From the NCBI GenBank assembly GCA_018268415.1, contig JAFDWO010000011.1, positions 1 through 64,000 on the forward strand: a stretch of 64,000 nucleotides of DNA, in the 5' to 3' direction. Both the position numbers and the translations under genes were made by a program. This DNA comes from Actinomycetota bacterium (GTDB taxonomy: Bacteria; Actinomycetota; Thermoleophilia; Solirubrobacterales; 70-9). The notes below the pieces were generated by a model. That model searched no databases. It worked only from the letters and a program-made list of their open reading frames with translations, and was not told where the DNA came from. The first letter of the stretch is position 1, and every line of letters begins with the position of its first letter. Shown here one piece after another: positions 61,811 to 64,000 of the stretch.

Positions 61811-61873
61811 TTAGGGGCGCCTAATAGAATCTAGCGGGACTCTGTTAGGGTCGCCTTATTAGGTAACCCTAAC
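61811..61873. promoter_or_regulatory. Three DtxR/IdeR-type iron boxes (divergent promoter)
   Basis: TTAGGGGCGCCTAAT (61811-61825), TTAGGGTCGCCTTAT (61845-61859) and TTAGGTAACCCTAA (61859-61872) fit the TTAGG-x4-5-CCTAA iron-box pattern; the second has one mismatch (CCTTA). They fill the 109-base gap between the ABC operon (minus) and the second HtaA gene (plus). Both directions are probably iron-repressed. Confidence 0.82.
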
Positions 61874-61886
61874 AAGGAGGCCGCAG

Positions 61887-63137
61887 TTGAAGTCGATCCC
61901 GTTCACGAGCCGCTCGGTAGGGCGTCTCGGCGCTCTCGTAGCCGTGGCGGTGGCAGCCATCGCGGCCACCGTGGCGCCGGCCACGGCGGCCACGATTCCC
62001 GCCGGCGGCGTGGCGGTCGAGCACGCGAGCCTCGACTGGACCGGGAGCACGGTGATGCAGTCGCCGCTCTTCGGCATGTACCACTACTTCTCCGCCGGGG
62101 TCTCCGACGGCACGGAAGCCACCTACAAGGGAGCCGACGGCAACGCCGAGGTGCTGCTCGAAGCCGAAGGCCCGCACGCGATCGCCACCTGGGGAACGCA
62201 CACGAACTACAGCGCCGAAGCGGGCCACCACCAGGTGGTGCGGCTGCGCGAGGGGACGGGGCGGATCGAGGCCGACGGCGCGGCGAGGATCAGCTGGACC
62301 GCCTCCTTCAGCGTCAACTTCTACGGCGGCACCGCCCCCTTCTCGGTCGAGAACCCGACGCTGCTCGTCAACGCCGACGGGACCGGGGAGCTGACCGGGA
62401 CGCTCCTGGGCTGCAAAGCGAACAAAGCCGAACCGGCCGCCGGCTGCGTCCCGTTCGCCCCCACCGCGGGCGCCCAGATCGCGACCTTCACCGGCGTCAA
62501 GGTCGACCCCGAGGCGCCGCTGACCATCGCCCCGAGCTACGCCGGGGTCGCGGTTGAAACCCCGGGCGCGAAAAACCCGCAGAAACGCGAAGTCGAAGGC
62601 TGGGGCGCCTGGCCGCAGTCGATGGTCACCTTCCAGGACCAGACCGGCCTCTCCTCCTACTTCTACTCGTCCGGCAGCGGCGAAGACCCGAAGAAGCCGC
62701 CGCTGCCGTTCGTCGTCGACTTCAAGGTCCCGAAGCCGATCCCGCCGGAGAGCAAGCCCGCGGGCCCCGGCACGCCTGGCCCGTCGGCGACCCCGGCCGC
62801 GGCGAAGCTCGTGACCTTGAAGGGCGTCAAGAAGCTCGGCGCCGGCGGCGTCGCGACGGTGGCGAGGTTGGTCTGCCCGAGCGGCGGCGCGACCTGCACG
62901 ACGACCGTGCCGAGTCGCCTCGGCGTCAAGATCGCCGGCGCGCGCTACGTGCTCGGCGTGCGCGCCCCGAAGAAGATCGGCGCCGGCAAGTCGGCGACCG
63001 TGCGGGTGCGGGTGCCGAAGGCGGCGCGGCACGCCCTCGGCGCGAAGCGGCTCGCGGTCAAGGTGAAGGTCGCCCTCCACGCGAACGGCCAGACCACCAA
63101 GAAGGTAGTGAAGGCGACGATCGCGGTGGGCCGTTAG
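61887..63137 (+). CDS. Secreted HtaA-domain haem-binding protein (2nd of three)
   Basis: 416 residues, TTG start seven bases after AAGGAGG. Signal peptide to about residue 35 (TVAPATAA). The HtaA region (about 36-275) has ARISWTASFSVNFYGGTAPF, ENPTLLVNADGTGELTGTLL, GWGAWPQSMVTFQDQTGLSS, closely parallel to the protein at 55437. A short Pro-rich linker and the same roughly 100-residue Ig-like C-terminal module follow (ARLVCPSGGATCTTTVPS, GVKIAGARYVLGV). Both HtaA proteins share a PKKPPLPF sequence after the domain. It should bind haem outside the membrane and pass it to the ABC importer. Confidence 0.88.
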   Translation: MKSIPFTSRSVGRLGALVAVAVAAIAATVAPATAATIPAGGVAVEHASLDWTGSTVMQSPLFGMYHYFSAGVSDGTEATYKGADGNAEVLLEAEGPHAIATWGTHTNYSAEAGHHQVVRLREGTGRIEADGAARISWTASFSVNFYGGTAPFSVENPTLLVNADGTGELTGTLLGCKANKAEPAAGCVPFAPTAGAQIATFTGVKVDPEAPLTIAPSYAGVAVETPGAKNPQKREVEGWGAWPQSMVTFQDQTGLSSYFYSSGSGEDPKKPPLPFVVDFKVPKPIPPESKPAGPGTPGPSATPAAAKLVTLKGVKKLGAGGVATVARLVCPSGGATCTTTVPSRLGVKIAGARYVLGVRAPKKIGAGKSATVRVRVPKAARHALGAKRLAVKVKVALHANGQTTKKVVKATIAVGR

Positions 63138-64000
63138 GTGACGGGGCGGATCGCGACGGTGCTGGGGGCGCTGGCGTTGGCCGGCGCCCTCGGCAGCGGC
63201 TCGGCCGTCGCCAAGGTGCGGACGGTTCCCGCCGGCGGCCTCGTGAGGGTCGGCACCGTGCGCTGCGCGGCGAGCGAGGCCTGCGCGGTGCAGCCGCGGC
63301 CGAAGCTGATCGGGGCGAAGGTCGCCGGCAAGAAGGTGAAGGCGCGGGTCCTGGTGCCGGCCTTCCTCGGCGCCGGGGGTAAGGCAACGGTCAGGCTGCG
63401 GTTCGGCGCCGGCGCGCTCGGTCGCCTCGCCGGACACTCGGCGGTCTTCCGCGTGCGCGTCCTCGTGCGCGGGTCGGGCAGCCAGTCCACCCAGGTCTTC
63501 AGGGCGACGCTCAAGCGGCCCGCGGCGACGCCGGCGAAGCCCGGGACCGGTGGTGGCGGCAACAGCGGCGGCAGCGGCCCGACCCGTGAAGCTCCCCGCT
63601 CCGAACCGGTGACCAGCGAATCGCCGCCCTTCGCGCGGCCGCTCACGGCGAAGACGGTGGAGAGCGTCAGCGTCAAGTGGTACCCGCGCGCCTCCTGGCT
63701 GGGCTACGTCGCCAGCGGCGAGGGCACCGTCGCGACGGGCGGGGCGTCCGCGGTCAACTCGACCGTCTCACCGTGCCCGGCGCAGCCCGGCAGCGGCGAA
63801 GGCGGCGGGGTGAGCTCCGGGGTCAGCCTTCCCTACGAGATCGACTTCACCGCCGCCGAAAGCTGGTTCGACCCGGCCAGCGGGGTGGCCGCGATCAACG
63901 GCACCGGCAGCGTGAGCTTCCTCTACAAAGCTCACACGATCAACCTGACCGGCTCCGACCCGGAAATCCAGATCAACGGTTCCTCCTCCCAGGCCGTCTT
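63138..64000 (+). CDS. Secreted HtaA-like protein (3rd), runs off the right edge
   Basis: At least 287 codons. The GTG start directly follows the TAG of the previous gene. Signal peptide about 1-26. The order is reversed relative to the other two: the Ig-like module comes first (about 30-140, VGTVRCAASEACAVQPRPKL and VKARVLVPAFLGAGGKATV). A Gly/Ser/Pro linker follows and then the start of an HtaA-like domain (VKWYPRASWLGYVASGEGTV, LPYEIDFTAAESWFDPASG, GSVSFLYKAHTINLTGSDPE). The end is outside the window. Same operon as the second HtaA gene. Confidence 0.8.
   Translation, partial: MTGRIATVLGALALAGALGSGSAVAKVRTVPAGGLVRVGTVRCAASEACAVQPRPKLIGAKVAGKKVKARVLVPAFLGAGGKATVRLRFGAGALGRLAGHSAVFRVRVLVRGSGSQSTQVFRATLKRPAATPAKPGTGGGGNSGGSGPTREAPRSEPVTSESPPFARPLTAKTVESVSVKWYPRASWLGYVASGEGTVATGGASAVNSTVSPCPAQPGSGEGGGVSSGVSLPYEIDFTAAESWFDPASGVAAINGTGSVSFLYKAHTINLTGSDPEIQINGSSSQAV

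Noticed and set aside
1-64000. Mobile elements and CRISPR arrays
   Set aside because: No transposase, integrase, att-like repeats at the tRNA-Lys gene, or regularly spaced identical repeats were seen.

Overview
The window is high-GC DNA with GTG and TTG starts and tightly overlapping operons. The content (six-gene mce operon, HtaA-type haem proteins, MoxR/DUF58/VWA cluster, quinoprotein lipoproteins, many lineage-restricted secreted proteins) points to an actinobacterium, most likely class Thermoleophilia (Solirubrobacterales-like). That placement is inference from gene families. No insertion sequence, phage gene, CRISPR array or rRNA was seen.

Layout. 0-1 kb: tatC end, a membrane-anchored helical protein, tRNA-Lys(CTT). 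1-17.7 kb: an envelope-lipid island with an MMPL/RND transporter, a six-gene mce operon without its own permeases, and five paralogs of an unrecognised secreted four-cysteine family around them. 17.9-25 kb: mixed region (lipoprotein, small secreted protein, orphan LuxR-type regulator, RibD-like reductase, DUF4926 gene beside a decayed DUF6883-like partner, methyltransferase, zinc alcohol dehydrogenase, amidase, 2-hydroxyacid dehydrogenase). 25-40.6 kb: three PQQ-type beta-propeller lipoproteins, one with a fused and one with a neighbouring cytochrome c, interleaved with a MoxR-DUF58-membrane protein-giant VWA protein-TrkA set. 40.7-49.3 kb: small envelope proteins, a glycoside hydrolase, a TetR/MFS pair, glycerol kinase and a damaged AbiEi/DUF559-like gene. 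49.4-53.4 kb: GH18-like enzyme plus a GT2 polysaccharide synthase. 53.4-54.4 kb: about 1 kb of GC-rich noncoding repeats. 54.4-64 kb: an iron/haem island with DtxR/IdeR-like boxes, a HugZ-like protein, three HtaA-like secreted proteins, and one overlapping operon of ABC importer, PKD stalk protein, MotA/TolQ/ExbB-like protein and DUF2149 protein.

How it fits together. The left third probably traffics lipids across the envelope. The middle looks like respiratory oxidation outside the membrane plus MoxR-type maturation. The right end is an iron-regulated haem acquisition system in which a proton-channel pair (ExbB-like and DUF2149) is co-translated with an ABC importer and a C-terminally anchored PKD/proline-rich protein.

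The most unexpected signal is in codon choice. Glutamate is encoded almost only by GAG in cytoplasmic proteins and cytoplasmic loops, and mostly by GAA in exported proteins and extracytoplasmic loops. The switch occurs inside single genes at membrane segments. Hand counts are in the findings.
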